NCBI GenBank assembly: GCA_014360385.1
Contig: JACIXO010000050.1
Span: forward strand, 1 to 7,951
Direction: 5' to 3'
Source: Actinomycetota bacterium
GTDB taxonomy: Bacteria; Actinomycetota; Humimicrobiia; Humimicrobiales; Humimicrobiaceae
DNA length: 7,951 nucleotides
The translations under genes were made by a program, and so were the position numbers. Below the pieces are notes generated by a model. That model was given only the letters and a program-made list of their open reading frames with translations, ran no database searches and was not told the DNA's origin. Below, piece after piece: positions 6,121 to 7,951 of the stretch (the stretch's first letter is position 1; each line of letters opens with the position of its first letter).

Positions 6121-6306
6121 TTTATATAGCATTTGAAAACATATAGCAATTAGCTAGTAAGTATTTATGTAGTAAATATGAATATGTAAATATATATAAG
6201 TACATAAGCACGTATGAATACGTAGTGATAAAATTGGAGATAATTTAAGTTATAGTCTTACGGTAAAGAATTTTAAAAAACAATTGACAGGTGGAGGTTA
6301 GTTATT
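6121..6306. other. 186-bp AT-rich spacer between hydD and hydA
   Basis: This stretch has no reading frame of note. It is rich in TATA/ATATGTA-type words and contains two near-adjacent palindromes: tattta-N5-taaata (6162-6178) and acgtat-GA-atacgt (6210-6223). A 12-mer tatgaatatgta (6177-6188) recurs with one change at 6213-6224. A TATAGT (6251-6256) could be a -10 but lacks a good -35. The hydA ribosome site GGAGG is at 6293-6297, 9 nt before the ATG. A TTGACA at 6284-6289 is too close to hydA to be its -35. Confidence 0.7.
6210..6223. promoter_or_regulatory. Perfect palindrome acgtat-GA-atacgt before hydA
   Basis: The two 6-bp arms are exact reverse complements around a 2-bp centre, about 84 bp upstream of the hydA start. 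Such symmetry fits a dimeric repressor site or a very short RNA hairpin. It contains the only CpG-bearing words in the middle of the spacer, which makes pure AT-driven chance less likely. The binding protein is unknown. Confidence 0.4.
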
Positions 6307-7611
6307 ATGGCTAATACTTTTAGTATAAATGTTGAATCAGTATCGAGAGTTGAAGGCCATGGGGATCTGGTTTTAGATGTAAAAAATAAAAAGATAGAGA
6401 AACTTCAGTTCAGGATACCTGAATCTCCGCGATTTTTCGAAGCAATGCTGGTAGGTAGAAATTGGGACGAGGCTTCACATATTACTTCTAGGATTTGCGG
6501 AATATGCTCGGTAGCACATACTTCTGCTTCTGTTAAAGCTACTGAGAAAGCTCTTGGAATACAGGTGTCTGAACAGACAATAAAATTAAGAAAACTTGTT
6601 TATCATCACGAAAACATTCAAAGCAATGCTTTACATGTGTATTTTTTGGCTGCTCCTGATTTTTTTGGAGTAGGAAGTGTGTTTCCCTTGATTGAGACTA
6701 ATCCTGAGATTGTGAATATAGCCTTAAGAGTTAAGAAGATGGCTAATGATATGGTACGAATTATAGGTGGGAGAGCAGTTCATCCGATAAGAATAGTAGT
6801 TGGCGGATTTACAAAACTTCCGACAACTAAGGAAATGGAAGATATGAGAAACATGCTTATATCGGCGTATCCTGATCTGGAAAAGACACTTGAGGTATTG
6901 AAGACAGTCAGAATACCTGAGTTTGAAAGAGAAACGGAATACATATCTCTGGCCAATGACTATGAATATGCTCTTTATGAGGGAAATATAAAGTCCACTG
7001 ATGGATGGGAAATTAATGACCAGGATTACCTTTCAAAGATAAATGAAAAGGTAGTTCAGCACTCAACTGGGAAACATTGCTGGGCTTCTAGGGATTCGTA
7101 TATGGTCGGGGCGCTTTCAAGGTTTAATAACAACTATGATAAACTATCTGACAATGCTAAAAAGTACGCTTCTGAGTTGGGTTTAAAAGCTCCTTCATAC
7201 AATCCTTTCATGAATAACATAGCCCAGTTTGTAGAAATTGTTCATTGTGTAGATGACAGTATAAGGTTAATAGATGAGCTTCTGGAAGAAGGTCTTGATG
7301 AAGACAAAAAAATGGCTGATATAAAAATAAGGGAGGGAAGAGGAGTAGGAGTTGTAGAAGCCCCTAGAGGTTTGCTTATTCATGACTATACTTATGATAA
7401 TGATGGAAAAATTTCTAAAGCAAATCTCATTATTCCAACCAATCAAAACTACGCAAATATAGAAAGGGACATGGAAGCTCTTGTGCCGACAGTGATTGAG
7501 AAGAGTGAAGATGAGATAAGACTGGCTTGTGAAATGTTGATAAGGGCTTATGACCCTTGCATATCATGCTCTACTCACTTCTTAAATGTGAAGCTCACGA
7601 ATAAAGAATAA
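6307..7611 (+). CDS. hydA: Group 3b [NiFe] hydrogenase alpha (large, catalytic) subunit
   Basis: The Ni-Fe catalytic subunit of the cytoplasmic bidirectional hydrogenase/sulfhydrogenase, which splits or forms H2 and in relatives also reduces polysulfide. The 434-residue length fits the family (about 430). The N-terminal motif is SRICGICSVAH (Cys64, Cys67, His71), preceded by RVEGHG (14-19). The C-terminal motif is DPCISCSTH (Cys418, Cys421, His424). These four cysteines bind Ni and Fe. Ten residues (FLNVKLTNKE) follow His424 and should be cut off by a HycI/HyaD-type maturation protease after nickel insertion, for which hypB lies 5' of the cluster. The start has GGAGG 9 nt upstream and the protein aligns from its first residues. 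Placement after beta, gamma and delta matches the Pyrococcus hydBGDA order. Confidence 0.97.
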   Translation: MANTFSINVESVSRVEGHGDLVLDVKNKKIEKLQFRIPESPRFFEAMLVGRNWDEASHITSRICGICSVAHTSASVKATEKALGIQVSEQTIKLRKLVYHHENIQSNALHVYFLAAPDFFGVGSVFPLIETNPEIVNIALRVKKMANDMVRIIGGRAVHPIRIVVGGFTKLPTTKEMEDMRNMLISAYPDLEKTLEVLKTVRIPEFERETEYISLANDYEYALYEGNIKSTDGWEINDQDYLSKINEKVVQHSTGKHCWASRDSYMVGALSRFNNNYDKLSDNAKKYASELGLKAPSYNPFMNNIAQFVEIVHCVDDSIRLIDELLEEGLDEDKKMADIKIREGRGVGVVEAPRGLLIHDYTYDNDGKISKANLIIPTNQNYANIERDMEALVPTVIEKSEDEIRLACEMLIRAYDPCISCSTHFLNVKLTNKE

Positions 7612-7620
7612 ATAGAAATT

Positions 7621-7647
7621 AATAGATTAAAAATTAAAATAGATTAA
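7621..7647. repeat. Short direct repeat aatagattaa, 17-bp period
   Basis: The 10-mer aatagattaa occurs at 7621-7630 and again at 7638-7647, both flanked by aaatt-like words, just after the hydA stop. It lies in a low-complexity A/T tract and is probably a small slippage duplication. Confidence 0.4.
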
Positions 7648-7662
7648 GCAAGTGGACTAAGC

Positions 7663-7697
7663 TCTCATTATGGCAAGTGAGATGGTAAGTATTTTTT
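7663..7697 (+). terminator. Weak hairpin and T-run between convergent hydA and methyltransferase genes
   Basis: The arms tctcatt (7663-7669) and agtgaga (7676-7682) form a 7-bp stem with one G-T wobble and a 6-nt loop. A run of six T follows at 7692-7697, nine bases after the stem rather than directly. It is the only hairpin seen in the 116-bp gap between the stop codons of hydA and the convergent gene, so it may serve as a poor terminator. The stem is AT-rich and the tail is displaced. Confidence 0.3.
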
Positions 7698-7727
7698 GAT
7701 TTGCTGGTTTTGAATTTGGGTATAGAG

Positions 7728-7951
7728 CTAAAGACTATGTAGGAGATGTTTCTCAAGAAAGACCAGGGTCTCCAGATGAGTAGTGTGCGGGAAAAAATCA
7801 AATGGAATAATTGACTTTATTTGATATCCTTCTTTAAGTAAGGTATTCAAATCTCGTGCGAGAGTGGAAGGATTACATGATACATAGGTGATAAATGGTA
7901 TGTTCAGTGAGAGGATGAGTTTTATTCCTTTTGGTGTAATACCACTTCGCG
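7728..7951 (-). CDS. rlmD: 23S rRNA (uracil-5-)-methyltransferase, RlmD/RumA (TrmA) family, C-terminal part (5' end outside window)
   Basis: The minus-strand frame is open from the window edge (first full codon 7949-7947) to a TAG at 7730-7728, giving the last 73 residues. They show the C-terminal end of the SAM-dependent RNA m5U methyltransferase fold. The fragment begins RSGI (from the PPRxG motif), continues ITYVSCNPSTLARDL with the nucleophilic Cys at 7877-7875, and then FDFFPHTTHLE, whose Glu matches the catalytic base of the family. These enzymes methylate uridine C5 in 23S rRNA (U1939 or U747) or tRNA. The fragment does not show which, so rlmD is the best guess among rlmD, rlmCD and trmA-like names. 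The N-terminal TRAM domain and Fe-S cysteines would lie beyond the window. The gene converges on hydA with 116 bp between stops and is unrelated to it in function. Confidence 0.92.
   Translation of the reverse strand, partial: RSGITPKGIKLILSLNIPFITYVSCNPSTLARDLNTLLKEGYQIKSIIPFDFFPHTTHLETLVFLEKHLLHSL

Noticed and set aside
6284..6289. TTGACA as a -35 box for hydA
   Set aside because: A -10 at normal spacing would fall at or after the hydA start codon, leaving no room for the ribosome site in the transcript.
7612..7727. Mobile element or attachment site after hydA
   Set aside because: Only short A/T-rich direct repeats and a weak hairpin are present; there is no integrase, transposase or tRNA end.

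Overview
This AT-rich window reads as chromosomal DNA of an anaerobic, probably uncultured bacterium. Strong Shine-Dalgarno sites, sigma70-like promoter boxes and a bacterial-type rRNA uracil methyltransferase point to Bacteria. The GTP-type PEP carboxykinase resembles the archaeal (Thermococcus-like) branch, and the hydrogenase has the Pyrococcus sulfhydrogenase subunit layout. Both also occur in deep-branching anaerobic bacteria. I cannot name the taxon from sequence alone.

Layout. (1) 1-707, plus strand: 3' end of a GTP-dependent phosphoenolpyruvate carboxykinase gene. (2) 729-2090, minus strand, convergent with it: a DUF1015 family protein of unknown function with a Lys/Thr-rich insertion. 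(3) 2091-2653: a 563-bp T-rich non-coding gap between divergent genes. It holds a good minus-strand promoter (2219-2247), a perfect 12-bp tandem duplication in the predicted leader of the DUF1015 gene, and a plus-strand promoter (2512-2541). The plus-strand promoter is followed by two hairpins, the second ending in a T-run, just before hypB. (4) 2654-3340: hypB, the nickel-insertion GTPase. (5) 3481-7611: a complete group 3b (cytoplasmic, NAD(P)-linked) [NiFe] hydrogenase, or sulfhydrogenase, in the order beta (hydB), gamma (hydG), delta (hydD), alpha (hydA). (6) 7728-7951, minus strand: the 3' end of an RlmD/RumA-type 23S rRNA m5U methyltransferase gene, convergent with hydA.

How the genes work together. 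HydA carries the Ni-Fe site and HydD relays electrons through three [4Fe-4S] clusters. HydB carries further [4Fe-4S] clusters. HydG binds FAD, NAD(P) and a [2Fe-2S] cluster. Together they interconvert H2 and NAD(P)H, or reduce sulfur species. HypB supplies nickel to the HydA precursor, whose C-terminal tail (10 residues after the last His) is still encoded. The protease that removes it and the other hyp genes are not in the window.

Beta, gamma and delta are tightly coupled (1-nt gap, then 1-nt overlap). Alpha is set apart by 186 bp of AT-rich DNA with two palindromes, which hints at separate control or RNA processing.

No mobile element, CRISPR array, tRNA or rRNA was seen. I found no convincing undescribed system. 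The best candidates for novelty are the structured hypB leader and the palindromic spacer inside the hydrogenase operon.
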